64,000 bases of DNA from positions 35,219 to 99,218 of the forward strand of contig NZ_JACSQZ010000004.1 in NCBI RefSeq assembly GCF_014836325.1. Reading direction: 5' to 3'. This DNA is from Clostridium gallinarum. Its GTDB lineage: Bacteria; Bacillota; Clostridia; Clostridiales; Clostridiaceae. The notes beneath the pieces were generated by a model, which saw only the letters and a list, made by a program, of their open reading frames with translations, made no database searches and had not been told where the DNA came from. Below are positions 1 through 10,010 of the stretch, in pieces. Within the stretch, counting starts at the first letter, position 1; every line of letters starts with the position of its first letter. Position numbers and translations under genes: made by a program.

Positions 1-1155
1 TCTCTCAAGTAAATTTAATATAGTTGTCTTACCTCCTCCAGATGGACCAACAATAGCTGTAACTTTTCTCTCTGGAATAATTATATCTATATTATTTAAT
101 ACCTTTTTATTATCATAAGAGAAAGATATATTTTCTAATCTAATATTCCCATTAGAGTTCTTAAGAATATCTTCAAGAGAAACTTCTCTTCTAACAATTT
201 CATCATTAGTATTAATAATTTCAGTTATCTTCTCAGAAGCACCTTTACCAACTTTAACTGATTGTATATATTGTCCATATCTTACAACTGCATTATGAAT
301 ATTTACAATGTACATATAAAATGCAATAAGTTGTCCTGTATCAATTTCTCCTGCATTTACCATAACTGCACCATAAATTAAAACTATTCCTGTAGTTATT
401 GCTTGTACAGATTGCATAAGAGGTTCACTAAATAATTCAACTATTGATTTATATCTTTCTGCCTTATACTGTTCTGTGATTATTTCATTTGCATGCTCCA
501 TTTCAGCTTCTTCCTTATTAAACATCTTTATCAAACGAATTTTAGGAAGTCTTTCAGCAAAATATGCAGTAAGTCCTGAATATTTACTTTGTATCTTCTG
601 TTGAGCTTTTTGTGCAAAATGTCCTACACCAAAAGTAACTATCAATATATATGGTATTATGGGAAGTAAAGCCCATGTAAGTTTAACATTCATACCATAC
701 ATTATAATTATTGATCCTATAAATGAATAAGTAGTATTTACAATTGAAAATGTATCTTGAACTATTACATTAATGAATGTTGGGTCTGATGTTACTCTAC
801 TAACAAGAGATAATCCTTCTTGCTTATTATAATAAGACATCGGTATTCTTATTAGCTTTGACCATAAATTATTTCTTATATTTCTAGGAGTTTTAGCTCC
901 AGCTAATGAATAGAAAAATGATGCTGAACTATATCCTATAATAGATAATATTGTCATATATATTAATTTAATAACTATAGATTTATCAAATATATTTCCA
1001 GCATAAATTTCTCCCATTATCATTGGTAACTCAAGACCTAACTTAGTTCCAAATATACTTGCTAAAAATGCTAAAATATATAAATGCCATGGTAATTTTG
1101 ACTTAAATATAAGTTTAAAAAAGGATTTCCAACTTTGTTTTTTAGTACTCTCCAT
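1..1155 (-). CDS. ABC exporter subunit (TM-NBD half transporter), 3' end cut by window edge
   Basis: An open frame starts at the ATG at 1155, behind a GGGGGCG-type Shine-Dalgarno, and runs off the window, giving 385 codons here. It has an N-terminal transmembrane domain of about 320 residues, then a nucleotide-binding domain whose Walker A (VGPSGGGKTT) lies just before the edge. The N-terminus (WKSFFKLIFKSKLPW) closely resembles that of the next gene upstream (WKSYLKLMFKAKLPY), so the two are paralogous halves. With 43 bases between them they very likely form a heterodimeric type IV ABC exporter of the BmrC/BmrD or LmrCD kind. The substrate cannot be told. Signature, Walker B and H-loop motifs are outside the window, so which half carries the degenerate ATP site is unknown. 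Confidence 0.9.
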   Translation of the reverse strand, partial: MESTKKQSWKSFFKLIFKSKLPWHLYILAFLASIFGTKLGLELPMIMGEIYAGNIFDKSIVIKLIYMTILSIIGYSSASFFYSLAGAKTPRNIRNNLWSKLIRIPMSYYNKQEGLSLVSRVTSDPTFINVIVQDTFSIVNTTYSFIGSIIIMYGMNVKLTWALLPIIPYILIVTFGVGHFAQKAQQKIQSKYSGLTAYFAERLPKIRLIKMFNKEEAEMEHANEIITEQYKAERYKSIVELFSEPLMQSVQAITTGIVLIYGAVMVNAGEIDTGQLIAFYMYIVNIHNAVVRYGQYIQSVKVGKGASEKITEIINTNDEIVRREVSLEDILKNSNGNIRLENISFSYDNKKVLNNIDIIIPERKVTAIVGPSGGGKTTILNLLER

Positions 1156-1198
1156 TATTTGCGCCCCCTTTTATATTAGATTCAAAAGATTATTTAAA

Positions 1199-2956
1199 TT
1201 ATATATTTCTCCCTATTAATCCTTGAGTACAACCATTAACAAGCAATTTATATACTTCATTGTTTTTTAATAACTCATCATGAGTTCCAATTCCCTTAAC
1301 CTCTCCTGAATCAATTACAACTATTTGATTTGCATCTTTAATTGTAGATAAATCATGAGCTATTACTATTGTTGTTCTATCCTTCAGCAAATTATCCATA
1401 GCTTCCTGAATTGTCTTTTCAGATTGGTTATCTAAATTTGTAGTAGGTTCATCAAGTAATAACACTTGTGAATCTCTTAAAAGTGCTCTGGCTATTGCTA
1501 TTCTTTGTCTTTGTCCTCCTGAAAGCCTAGATCCACTTTCCCCTACCTGTGTTTCAAATTTATTAGGAAATGCATCTACAACTTCTAATAAGTTAGCAAC
1601 TTTAGATACTTCAATTAATTCTTCTTCACTTACTTCACGGTTAACTCCATATATAATATTTTCCTTTATAGTACCAGATAACAAAGGGCTATCTTGAGAA
1701 ACATAACTAAATACATTTCTCCACTCTTTTAAATTTAATTCATTTATTGAAGTATTACCAAATTTAATTTCTCCTGAATTTGGCTTATAAAATCTTTGAA
1801 TCAACGATAATATAGTAGTCTTTCCCCCTCCAGACTCACCAACAATTGCTGTTGTTTTGCCATATGGTACATTGAAGCTAATATTAGATAAAACTTGCTT
1901 TTCTCCATATCCAAATGATACATTTTCAAAAGCTAAATTCTCATCAATTTTTTCTATAACTTTGATTCCATTATATTCTTCTTCTTCTCCATCTAATAAC
2001 TCGGAAATTCTAGAAGTAGCTCCTTGACTTCTTTTAACATCTAAATACATATATACAAAGGTATTTAATACTCCATAAAGCATATCAACATATAAGAAAT
2101 ATGCTATCCAAATATCTATTGTAATAATATCCCTTGATACTAAATAAATTCCTGAAATAATAACTATAACAGATTGAATAAGAGATAAAACTCCTGAAAC
2201 AGGTACTTCCGCCCAATCAATAAGACTTCTTACTAATGAAGCTTTATAGAATCCATCAACTATATCTCTACCTCTTTTTTCTTCTTTCTTCTCATTAGCA
2301 AAGGCTTTTATTAAAGGCATATTACCAAGTAGTTCTGATAAAAATTGCGTTAGTTTTGATAATTTTTCTTGAACCTTCTTATTAGTTTTATATTGCCAAC
2401 TTCCATACCAAATAGTTAATCCTAAATAAATTGGTATATATGCTAGTTGTATTGCTCCTAAGCTCCAATTATATGAAAATAATTCCTGAATGGTTGTATA
2501 AGTAAAATACAGCATTCCAATTGTTGATGGTATTATATAAGAAAATATCATACTTATATTAGCTGTATCTGCTGCCGTACGACTTACTAATTCATTTGGC
2601 TTTTCTTTATCAAATAATGAAATAGGTGAATGTAATAATTTATTCCAAACTAATTTTCTAAACCCTTTATCTATTTTAAAATTTGTTATTTTAGAAGTCA
2701 CTCTAATAATTCCATCTAAAATAGTTCTTCCTATAATAACAGCTATAGCCCCATAAATAACTGGTTTTGAAATATCTCCTGCTAATATTTGTTGAGAATA
2801 TCCAGGAAATAAAAATTGTAACTTTGAATATAACAACTGAAATATAATACATAACAAGATTAAGAAATAAGGTAATTTAGCTTTAAACATTAACTTAAGA
2901 TAAGATTTCCAGATTGGTCGCTTTTCAATTTTATTTTCTTTATCTTTATTATTCAA
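1199..2956 (-). CDS. ABC exporter subunit, TM-NBD half transporter
   Basis: This 585-residue protein has a six-helix membrane domain (about residues 25-330) and a C-terminal ATPase. Walker A is VGESGGGKTT, the signature is LSGGQRQRIAIARAL, Walker B is VLLLDEPTT, and the H-loop is IAHDLS. All catalytic residues including the Walker B glutamate are present. It starts at a TTG codon behind AAAGGATGA. It lies 73 bases downstream of a thioredoxin-like gene and 43 bases upstream of a second half transporter, so all three are probably cotranscribed. By family it exports a lipid, peptide or drug-like molecule; the sequence does not show which. An alternative is a homodimer, but the paired arrangement favours a heterodimer. 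Confidence 0.92.
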   Translation of the reverse strand: MNNKDKENKIEKRPIWKSYLKLMFKAKLPYFLILLCIIFQLLYSKLQFLFPGYSQQILAGDISKPVIYGAIAVIIGRTILDGIIRVTSKITNFKIDKGFRKLVWNKLLHSPISLFDKEKPNELVSRTAADTANISMIFSYIIPSTIGMLYFTYTTIQELFSYNWSLGAIQLAYIPIYLGLTIWYGSWQYKTNKKVQEKLSKLTQFLSELLGNMPLIKAFANEKKEEKRGRDIVDGFYKASLVRSLIDWAEVPVSGVLSLIQSVIVIISGIYLVSRDIITIDIWIAYFLYVDMLYGVLNTFVYMYLDVKRSQGATSRISELLDGEEEEYNGIKVIEKIDENLAFENVSFGYGEKQVLSNISFNVPYGKTTAIVGESGGGKTTILSLIQRFYKPNSGEIKFGNTSINELNLKEWRNVFSYVSQDSPLLSGTIKENIIYGVNREVSEEELIEVSKVANLLEVVDAFPNKFETQVGESGSRLSGGQRQRIAIARALLRDSQVLLLDEPTTNLDNQSEKTIQEAMDNLLKDRTTIVIAHDLSTIKDANQIVVIDSGEVKGIGTHDELLKNNEVYKLLVNGCTQGLIGRNI

Positions 2957-3028
2957 AAAATATCATCCTTTCATAAATTCTCTTAACTTTATAAAAATTA
3001 ACCCTCTCTTTATATATCTTAAGTCTAA

Positions 3029-3370
3029 TTATAGATTTTTTTCTATTGCATCTATAAAAGCATCTATATTATATATACCTAAAATATTCTCTTTAACTTC
3101 TCCATTTTTAAAAATAATTATATTAGGAAATCCATAAACCTTATATTTTTCTACTACATCATCAGACTTAGCAATAAGATCCTCAAGTTTTACATCATAT
3201 TCACAAACTTTTAATCTATCAGCATACTTTTCTTTTAACTTTTTCATAATAGGTGGTATTAGTCCACACGGTCCACACCCCTTAGTATGAAAGTCTATAA
3301 AAACTAGACCCTCTGCTTCCATAACCTCTCTTTGAAAATTTTCTTTTGATAATGAAATAAACCCTGTCAT
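3029..3370 (-). CDS. Thioredoxin-like protein with CGPC active site
   Basis: A 113-residue single-domain thioredoxin fold without signal peptide or membrane segment, so it acts in the cytoplasm. The redox motif CGPC is at about residues 32-35 (KGCGPCG), and the cis-proline loop is GFPN near residue 82. The classical thioredoxin motif is W-C-G-P-C; here the tryptophan is replaced by glycine, as in many clostridial thioredoxin-family proteins. The start ATG follows GGGGGT. It is the first gene of a putative operon with two ABC exporter halves. A functional link to the transporter is only inferred from position. It may serve as a general disulfide reductase or a specialised partner. Confidence 0.85.
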   Translation of the reverse strand: MTGFISLSKENFQREVMEAEGLVFIDFHTKGCGPCGLIPPIMKKLKEKYADRLKVCEYDVKLEDLIAKSDDVVEKYKVYGFPNIIIFKNGEVKENILGIYNIDAFIDAIEKNL

Positions 3371-3544
3371 ATTTTTACCCCCATTTTTTTATTTTTTTAA
3401 TACTAATACTATAATTTTTTTATCGATATGTTATTATTTTGTATTACTATTTTATCTTTTCTTAAATTCCTATTCAATAACTTATGCTTAATATGGTATT
3501 TTTCATGATTATTCTGTACATAATCTTTATTTTCAATAATAAAA

Positions 3545-3583
3545 AACTCTTCATTACTAAAATAATTTCAGTAATGAAGAGTT
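3545..3583 (-). terminator. Rho-independent terminator after rlmD
   Basis: A perfect 14-bp stem (AACTCTTCATTACT and its complement) with an 11-base loop is followed on the minus strand by a run of T. It lies about 95 bases past the rlmD stop. The rest of the 3371-3678 gap holds no recognised gene. Confidence 0.85.
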
Positions 3584-3678
3584 TACTTATATATCACATT
3601 CCAATATCTTTAAATATTTCACACTTTTGGGTTTAATCTTTAATCCCTTAAATAACCTTCTAACATTTATTCATAATT

Positions 3679-5052
3679 CTAATTTCTAGTTAATAGTGCA
3701 ACATTTTCAACATGACTTGTATGTGGAAACATATCAACAGGTTGAACTTTTTCAGTTCTATACCCTTTTTCCTCTAATATCTTTAAATCCCTTGCCAAGG
3801 TACTTGGATCACAGGAAACATATACAACTCTTTCTGGCTTTGCTTCACCAATAGCCTCTAATAGTTTTATATCGCAACCCTTTCTTGGTGGGTCTACCAC
3901 TATAACATCTGGTATTATACCTTTTGCTATTAAATCTGGTATTACTTCTTCAGATTTCCCCACGAAGAATTCAGCATTTTCAACATTATTAATTCTAGCA
4001 TTTTCTCTAGCATTGATTATAGCTGGCTCAATTATTTCAACTCCATATACTTTCTTCGCTTTTTGTGAAAGGAAAAGTGTAATTGTTCCTGTTCCACAAT
4101 AAGCATCAAAAACAGTTTCTTCTCCTGTTAATCCAGCATATTCTAAAGCCTTTGAATATAATTTTTCTGTTTGTACAGGATTCACTTGGAAAAATGAAAG
4201 CGGTGAAATATTGAATTTAAAGTTTTCTATATAGTCAGTTATAGTATCTTCTCCCCATAAGGTTATACATTCTTGCCCTAAAATAACATTTGTATTTTCA
4301 CTATTTATATTTAAAATTATACTTTTTATTCCTTCTATATTATTTTTTATTTCATTTATAAATTCACCAATATATGGAACATTCTTTTTTGTTGATACTA
4401 GAACCACCATAACTTCATTAGTAGTAAATCCCTTACGTATCATTATATGTCTTATTAATCCATTCTTATTAAATATACCATCTATACTAGCTGGTTCTAT
4501 ATTATAATTTTTCATCCACTTTTTTGCTATACTTGTAACCTTATCAGCTATTTCATCTTGAATTAGACAAGTTTCTAAATCAATTATATTATGACTTCTT
4601 GGCGCATAAAAACCTATATTTAACTCACCTTTTACTAATCCAACTGGCAGTTGAACTTTATTTCTATATCTTTCTGGAAGTTCCATCCCTATAGGATACT
4701 TAACTAATTCACTATTTAATCCCCCAATTTTAGAAATACAATCTTTAACTCTTTCAAATTTATAATCTAATTGCTTTTTATAGTTCATATGCTGAACTGT
4801 ACATCCACCACATCTTTTATATACCTTACACTTTGGTTCTATTCTATCTTCTGAAGCTTCTATTACCTCTAATAATTTTCCATAAGCATAGCTTTTTTTA
4901 GCTTTTACTATTAAAACTCTAACTTTTTCTCCTAAAATAGCCCCTTCTATAAAGATAGGATATCCTTCTACTTTAGCTATACCTTCTCCTTCATAGCCTA
5001 TACCTATTATATCTAATATATATTCATTGTTCTTTTCAACCAAATTATTCAC
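3679..5052 (-). CDS. rlmD: 23S rRNA (uracil-C5)-methyltransferase, RlmD/RlmCD (RumA) family
   Basis: A 457-residue SAM-dependent methyltransferase that makes 5-methyluridine in 23S rRNA. An N-terminal TRAM domain (about residues 5-65) is followed by an iron-sulfur cluster motif (C-x5-CGGC around residues 78-87). The Rossmann methyltransferase domain has motif [14 protein letters not shown], the motif [10 protein letters not shown], and the catalytic cysteine in [12 protein letters not shown]. In Firmicutes one enzyme of this family (RlmCD) can modify both U747 and U1939, so the exact site is not settled by sequence. The gene has its own terminator and appears monocistronic. Length is normal for the family. 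Confidence 0.9.
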   Translation of the reverse strand: MNNLVEKNNEYILDIIGIGYEGEGIAKVEGYPIFIEGAILGEKVRVLIVKAKKSYAYGKLLEVIEASEDRIEPKCKVYKRCGGCTVQHMNYKKQLDYKFERVKDCISKIGGLNSELVKYPIGMELPERYRNKVQLPVGLVKGELNIGFYAPRSHNIIDLETCLIQDEIADKVTSIAKKWMKNYNIEPASIDGIFNKNGLIRHIMIRKGFTTNEVMVVLVSTKKNVPYIGEFINEIKNNIEGIKSIILNINSENTNVILGQECITLWGEDTITDYIENFKFNISPLSFFQVNPVQTEKLYSKALEYAGLTGEETVFDAYCGTGTITLFLSQKAKKVYGVEIIEPAIINARENARINNVENAEFFVGKSEEVIPDLIAKGIIPDVIVVDPPRKGCDIKLLEAIGEAKPERVVYVSCDPSTLARDLKILEEKGYRTEKVQPVDMFPHTSHVENVALLTRN

Positions 5053-5126
5053 CTCTTAAAACCTTGTAAATTTAATTATTCCTAAAGTTTCATCTAATAA
5101 TAGCATAAAAATATCTAAATTACAAA

Positions 5127-5165
5127 AGGTGTATATAACAAAATTCTCTTTGCTAATATACACCT
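5127..5165. repeat. Isolated 10-bp inverted repeat in the rlmD-pykA gap
   Basis: AGGTGTATAT and its exact complement enclose 19 bases. A weak T-rich tail follows on the minus strand. It lies between the rlmD start and a second terminator. No gene is seen in it; it may be a secondary terminator or a decayed repeat. Confidence 0.5.
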
Positions 5166-5267
5166 ACTTTTAACTTAATTATTCTCAAATGGGGAATTCA
5201 TCACAAGCTTTAAAAATAAATTATATTCATTTCTTTATATAAATGTTAAAAAGATTCAAAAAAAATA

Positions 5268-5283
5268 GGCATCATACGATGCC
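5268..5283 (-). terminator. Strong terminator with no obvious gene in front of it
   Basis: The stem GGCATC/GATGCC with a 4-base loop is followed on the minus strand by TATTTTTTTT. It lies 257 bases past the pykA terminator. It could end an unannotated short transcript from 5284-5534, or act as a backup for pykA. Confidence 0.6.
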
Positions 5284-5470
5284 CAAATCCAGAATTAGTT
5301 GCCATTTAATTCCATACTAATATTATTACTTTATTCATTTCATAATATACATTATAACTTAAACTTTATCAATATAAATGTTAACTTTTTGTTAACTATC
5401 TATTTTTATACTTATTTATAACTATAGTTATACATTATATTACTATATTTCTTCTTTTTATTGTTTTTTA

Positions 5471-5485
5471 TGATAACCATTCTCA
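5471..5485 (-). promoter_or_regulatory. Fur-box-like palindrome (tentative)
   Basis: On the minus strand TGAGAATGGTTATCA matches the Bacillus 7-1-7 Fur box TGATAATNATTATCA at 12 of 14 defined positions. It is 55 bases past the pykA terminator and upstream of an orphan terminator at 5268-5283. No open frame longer than a few codons follows, so the target would be a small RNA or nothing. Confidence 0.3.
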
Positions 5486-5539
5486 TTTATTTATATAATA
5501 TTTTTATCATTATAGAACTATTTTATTTTATATTAAAAA

Positions 5540-5562
5540 AGAAGCCTTCAATGAAAGCTTCT
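5540..5562 (-). terminator. Terminator after pykA
   Basis: A 10-bp stem (AGAAGCTTTC with GAAGGCTTCT, one G-U pair) with a 3-base loop is followed by a T run on the minus strand, 13 bases past the pykA stop. Confidence 0.9.
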
Positions 5563-5574
5563 TTTTTTGAAGAA

Positions 5575-6993
5575 TTATTCTATTACACTAATCTTTAATA
5601 AGTTAGTTGCTCCAACTTCATGTACTGGAACTCCTGCAGCTATTACTACAGTATCTCCTTCTGTAACAAATCCATTAGCTTTTGCTACTTTAACTGATTC
5701 TTCCATCATATGATCAGTTGATTCCACTTGTCCTGAAACAACTGGATAAACTCCGAAGCATAATGCTAAGTTCTTAGCAACTTTTTCATTTGGAGTAACA
5801 GCAACTATTGGACAATCTGGTCTGCATTGAGATAATCTTCTTGCAGTAGCACCACTTTGTGTTGATGAAATTATAGCAGCTGCTTTTAATTCATTTGCAG
5901 CATTTGCAGCAGCTCTTGAGATAACTCCTGCTATAGCTGGTATGTGCTTAGTAGCCTTTGAAGTAGCTACTTCATAGTTTAATTGTTTTTCAGCTTCTAC
6001 AGCTATCTTAGCCATAGTTTGAACTGCTTCTACTGGCCAGTCTCCATTTGCTGATTCACCTGATAACATTATAGCATCAGTTCCATCATATATTGCATTA
6101 GCAACGTCTGATACTTCAGCTCTTGTTGGTCTTGGGTTTCTTATCATAGAATCTAACATTTGTGTAGCTGTTATAACTGGCTTTCCTGCGTTATTACATT
6201 TTTCTATTATCATTTTTTGAACTGCTGGAAGTTTTTCCATTGGTATTTCAACACCTAGGTCTCCTCTAGCAACCATTATTCCATCAGAAGCTTCTAATAT
6301 AGAATCTATATTATCAACACCTTCTTGGTTTTCTATCTTTGAGAATATTTGAATGTTTTCTCCACCATTTTCAACTAAAACTTTTCTTATTGCTTCAACA
6401 TCTGCTGCTTTTCTTATGAATGATGCTGCAACTAAGTTTACACCTATTTCACAACCAAATTTTAAGTCAGCTATATCTTTTTCAGTTAAAGCTGGTAATT
6501 TGATTGATACTCCTGGAACGTTAACTCCTTTGTGAGTTCCAACAAATCCAGTATTCATAACTTTACAGTTAATTTTGTTTCCTTCGATTGATTCAACTCT
6601 TAATCCTACTAAACCATCATCGATTAATATAGTATCTCCTGGCTTAACATCATTTGCTAATCCTTCGTAAGTTACTGTACATTGAGTTGTATCACCTACA
6701 ACATCTCCACCAGCATATATAGCAAAATCATCTCCTGATTTTAATTCAACTTTTTTAGGTTCAAATTTACCAGTTCTTATTTCTGGTCCCTTAGTATCTA
6801 ACATTATAGCTATTTCTTTATTATGTTTCTTAGCTAATTCTTTTACTAAGTTTATTCTAGTAGCATGCTCTGCATGATCTCCATGTGAGAAGTTATGTCT
6901 TGATGCATTCATTCCCGCTTCAATAATTTGTGATAATATTTCTGGGCTTTCACTAGCTGGTCCTACAGTACAGATCATCTTAGTTTTTCTCAT
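5575..6993 (-). CDS. pykA: Pyruvate kinase
   Basis: A 472-residue pyruvate kinase converting phosphoenolpyruvate and ADP to pyruvate and ATP, the last step of glycolysis. Seen motifs are the N-terminal RKTKMICTVGPAS, the metal and PEP site around KIENQEGVDNID and GDLGVEIP, and the signature KPVITATQMLDSM. The length fits the short form, lacking the extra C-terminal PEP-utiliser-like domain found in Bacillus enzymes. It lies 87 bases downstream of pfkA on the same strand, with its own AAAGGAG ribosome site. The pair is the classical clostridial pfkA-pykA operon controlling the two irreversible steps of glycolysis. Confidence 0.97.
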   Translation of the reverse strand: MRKTKMICTVGPASESPEILSQIIEAGMNASRHNFSHGDHAEHATRINLVKELAKKHNKEIAIMLDTKGPEIRTGKFEPKKVELKSGDDFAIYAGGDVVGDTTQCTVTYEGLANDVKPGDTILIDDGLVGLRVESIEGNKINCKVMNTGFVGTHKGVNVPGVSIKLPALTEKDIADLKFGCEIGVNLVAASFIRKAADVEAIRKVLVENGGENIQIFSKIENQEGVDNIDSILEASDGIMVARGDLGVEIPMEKLPAVQKMIIEKCNNAGKPVITATQMLDSMIRNPRPTRAEVSDVANAIYDGTDAIMLSGESANGDWPVEAVQTMAKIAVEAEKQLNYEVATSKATKHIPAIAGVISRAAANAANELKAAAIISSTQSGATARRLSQCRPDCPIVAVTPNEKVAKNLALCFGVYPVVSGQVESTDHMMEESVKVAKANGFVTEGDTVVIAAGVPVHEVGATNLLKISVIE

Positions 6994-7080
6994 GTAATAA
7001 ACACTCCTTTAAGTATAATTTTTTATTTTTGACTAAATATAGTCATATATATTTTGAGTAATAAATCAAGGTATTATAGT

Positions 7081-8040
7081 TTAAGATGAAATTTCATCTG
7101 CTAATTCAAATAATTTTTCATCAAATTTTCTTTCTAATGCTAAAGCTTCATCTATATCTTGATCAATTATCTCGTTATTTCTAATTCCTATAACTCTTGA
7201 AGTCTTACCTTCTAAAAGTACTTCAACTGCTTTAGATCCCATTCTAGAAGCTAATACTCTATCTGTAACCGTTGGGCTACCACCTCTTTGAATATGTCCT
7301 AAAACTGTTGCTCTTGTTTCAATTCCTGTAACACTTTCAACGTATTCTGCTAAAGCTTGAGCTCCACCAACACCTTCTGCTAATAAAACAAGATTATGGA
7401 TTTTTCCATTTCTCTTTCCTTCTAGAATTACTTTACAAAGTTCATCTTTGTCAAATCCTTTTTCAGGTGTAATTATATATTCAGCTCCTCCTGCTATACC
7501 TGCATATAAAGCTAAATCACCACAATCTCTTCCCATAACTTCAACTATTGAAACTCTTTCATGAGAAGTTGATGTATCTCTAATTTTATCTATTGCATCT
7601 ATTACTGTATTTAAAGCCGTATCAAATCCAATTGTAAAGTCAGTATAAGTTAAATCATTATCGATAGTTCCTGGTAATCCTACAGTTTTAACACCTAACT
7701 TTGATAAAAGTTTAGCTCCTGTAAATGATCCATCTCCACCAATAACTACTAAGGCATCTACACCATAAGCTTTTAATATTTTAGTAGCTCTGATTCTTAC
7801 TTCTTCTTTTTTAAACTCAGCGCATCTAGCAGTTCTTAGTATTGTTCCACCTCTGTGAATAATATCTGATACTGATGATCTATTCATTGGGAATAATTCA
7901 CCATTAATTAAACCACTATATCCTCTTTGAACTCCCATTACTTCAATTCCATGATGTAAAGCAGTTCTTACAACAGCTCTTATTGCTGCGTTCATTCCTG
8001 GAGCATCTCCACCACTAGTTAAAATAGCTATTTTTTTCAT
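7081..8040 (-). CDS. pfkA: ATP-dependent 6-phosphofructokinase
   Basis: A 319-residue bacterial PfkA that phosphorylates fructose 6-phosphate. ATP-binding [10 protein letters not shown], the catalytic loop GTIDNDL with its proton-acceptor aspartate, and [13 protein letters not shown] are all present. Length and motifs are those of the allosteric homotetrameric enzyme. The start ATG follows a perfect AAGGAGG with normal spacing. It is first in the pfkA-pykA operon. A CggR-type palindrome sits just upstream of the ribosome site, pointing to repression relieved by glycolytic intermediates. In many Firmicutes dnaE is the next gene upstream, as here. Confidence 0.97.
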   Translation of the reverse strand: MKKIAILTSGGDAPGMNAAIRAVVRTALHHGIEVMGVQRGYSGLINGELFPMNRSSVSDIIHRGGTILRTARCAEFKKEEVRIRATKILKAYGVDALVVIGGDGSFTGAKLLSKLGVKTVGLPGTIDNDLTYTDFTIGFDTALNTVIDAIDKIRDTSTSHERVSIVEVMGRDCGDLALYAGIAGGAEYIITPEKGFDKDELCKVILEGKRNGKIHNLVLLAEGVGGAQALAEYVESVTGIETRATVLGHIQRGGSPTVTDRVLASRMGSKAVEVLLEGKTSRVIGIRNNEIIDQDIDEALALERKFDEKLFELADEISS

Positions 8041-8062
8041 GTTGTTTCCTCCTTAATACCAC

Positions 8063-8079
8063 CGGGACAAAGGTTGTCC
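8063..8079 (+). promoter_or_regulatory. CggR-type operator in the pfkA leader
   Basis: On the plus strand the bases read exactly CGGGAC-N6-TGTCC, the half-operator known for the Bacillus central glycolytic gene regulator CggR. It forms the palindrome GGGACAA/TTGTCCC, 23 bases upstream of the pfkA ATG. Only one copy is present, whereas the Bacillus gapA operator has two in tandem. The remaining gap up to 8426 is AT-rich; no promoter could be assigned with confidence. Confidence 0.65.
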
Positions 8080-8426
8080 CACTCTTTGTGAAATTATGCA
8101 TTTTTTATTAACTATAATAATTTAAAAATTTACCACTTATTTAGTTTTTAATAATTTTAATTACCTTATTTATTGTACTTGCTTAGCTAATTTTATGCAA
8201 CTAAAATAAGAACAATAATATGATATTTATCGACTTTTTTATATCTTATAATTTATATTATAACCTAAATCAATACCATTTATCTATTAAATAATAAATT
8301 TTTATTATTTGTTTTTTCAAATTTTTTATTTAATTATTTATAAAATCATTTTTTATAAATATAAGCATTTTTACAATTAATAATTTTTATAAATTTTTGA
8401 TTATATAATAAATTTATCTAAAAATT

Positions 8427-8472
8427 AAATCTACAAAGCTAAATTAAATTTTATTTATAGCCTTGTAGATTT
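8427..8472 (-). terminator. Terminator after dnaE
   Basis: An inverted repeat of AAATCTACAA with an extended lower stem (one mismatch) lies 8 bases past the dnaE stop. It is followed on the minus strand by AATTTTTAG. It separates dnaE from the pfkA promoter region. Confidence 0.7.
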
Positions 8473-8479
8473 ATCATAT

Positions 8480-9717
8480 TTATTCTATAACTTTAACATT
8501 TTCTTCACCAATTAATTCTTTTAAGTAGGAAATAGCATCTGATTCAAGATTAACCCAAATATCCTTTGGCATTCTGTAATTTTTTCTATCATTTTCTGTA
8601 AACATATATACAGTAGTATCACCCTTATAATATTCTGGCATATTCTTTAATTCTTTCATTAAAGCCTTTCCTTCTTCCAAGTTCTTAGCTCTTAAATAAA
8701 CCTTAGATGTATTAATTTTTTCTAAAGGTTCAATACTTTCGCAAATTAACTTTGGAAGTTCATCTTCTTTTATATTTACTCTTCCTTTAATTACTACTAA
8801 AGCATCTTCTCTTAATTTTTCTCTTACTTTATCTAAAGTCTTTGGGAATACTATAACTTCAATTATTCCCGTTAAATCCTCAAGCTTTAAGAAGGCCATC
8901 ATAGTATTATTTCTAGTTATTTTTTGATTATATTCAGCTATTATTCCTCCAAGTATAACCCTTTCTTCATCATGAATTATATCTTCAGGCAAATCACTTA
9001 TATTAAATGTTTCTTTTATAATCTCATAGGACTTATATACTTTTTCTATATTAGTTGATGTTTGAACTTTTAAACTATCCGCATATTCATCTAACGGATG
9101 ACCAGATAAATATAATCCTGTCATTTCTTTTTCCATAGCTAATAAATTTTTCTTAGCGAACTCTTTAATATTAGGATAATTTACTTCTGGAAGCTCTAAC
9201 TCTTCTTCTAATCCAAACAAACTTATTTGCCCATCTATATTTCTTTTCTTTTCGCTTGCTACTCCATCCATTAGCTTTTCATAAACTGCTAGTAATTTTG
9301 ATCTATAAATCTTAAATTCATCTAAGGCTCCTGCTTTAATTAAACTTTCTATAGCCCTCTTATTTACAGAAGATAAATCTATTTTATTTATAAAATCTAT
9401 AAGAGATTCAAAACTTCCCTTACTATTTCTAGATTCTACTATAGTTTCAACAACGTTATAACCAACATTTTTTATAGCTGCTAATCCGAATCTTATTTTA
9501 TCACCTTTAACAGTAAACTTAGAATAACTTTCATTAATATCAGGTGGTAACACTTGTATCCCTAAACTTTCAGCAAAAGCTATATAATGGGCTACTTTTT
9601 CACTTGTTCCCATAACTGAATTAAGCATGGCTGCTATAGTTTCTACAGGATAATATTTCATTAAATATGCAGTTTGATATCCTATAACTGCATAAGCTGC
9701 TGCATGGGACTTGTTGA
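8480..9717 (-). CDS. dnaE: DNA polymerase III alpha subunit DnaE, exon 2 (C-terminal third)
   Basis: The second exon encodes the DnaE C-terminus from F-NKSHAAAYAVIGYQTAY through the fingers, tandem helix-hairpin-helix and OB-fold regions to the stop at 8480. The OB part contains VILGGIIAEYNQKITRNNTMMAFL. An internal ATG at 9661 (MKYYPVET) has no good ribosome site and lies inside a conserved polymerase motif, so it is not a real gene start. Joining this 1,238-base exon to exon 1 gives 3,555 bases, an exact multiple of three. The resulting 1,184-residue protein has the usual length for DnaE. The piece is preceded by a group I intron. Confidence 0.93.
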
Positions 9718-10010
9718 CATTTGTGTTATTCTGAGATTATCTCAGACTCTATATTTCTATAGAGATCGGACTATATCATTACCCAAATTTATTGGGTATA
9801 AGGCACTCTCGGATATTTCTCCATATATTAAACTATTAATACTTAGGATACTTTATCTAGTCTCTGAACCTTTAACCTATTTCTAGGAGACTTGGCTGCG
9901 GATTAACCAATCCTTAAACTTTTTACTTTACCCTAGATAGTTACTCTAGGCCCTTAATTCTATTGCTAGATTAAGTTAGTATTTAAGGCTCTAAGGCCTT
10001 CCCCGCAATT
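9718..10010 (-). ncRNA. Group I intron catalytic core (P3-P9)
   Basis: This is the structured RNA part of the dnaE intron. It begins at AATTGCGGGGAAGGCC, directly at the endonuclease stop codon, and runs through AATCCGCAGCC, GTTCAGAGACTA and GATATAGTCC. It ends with two short hairpins and the terminal G. These are standard group I landmarks: P4 pairing, the guanosine-binding P7 helix, and P9-type hairpins. Splicing itself is inferred, not shown. Confidence 0.88.

Noticed and set aside
6353..6535. Plus-strand open frames opposite pykA and many other minus-strand genes
   Set aside because: They lack ribosome sites and recognisable sequence, and they mirror the codon pattern of well-supported genes on the other strand.
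9674..9886. Plus-strand open frame of 70 codons within the intron
   Set aside because: It lies over the P7-P9 structured RNA on the opposite strand, has no ribosome site and resembles no protein; it is a by-product of the RNA structure.
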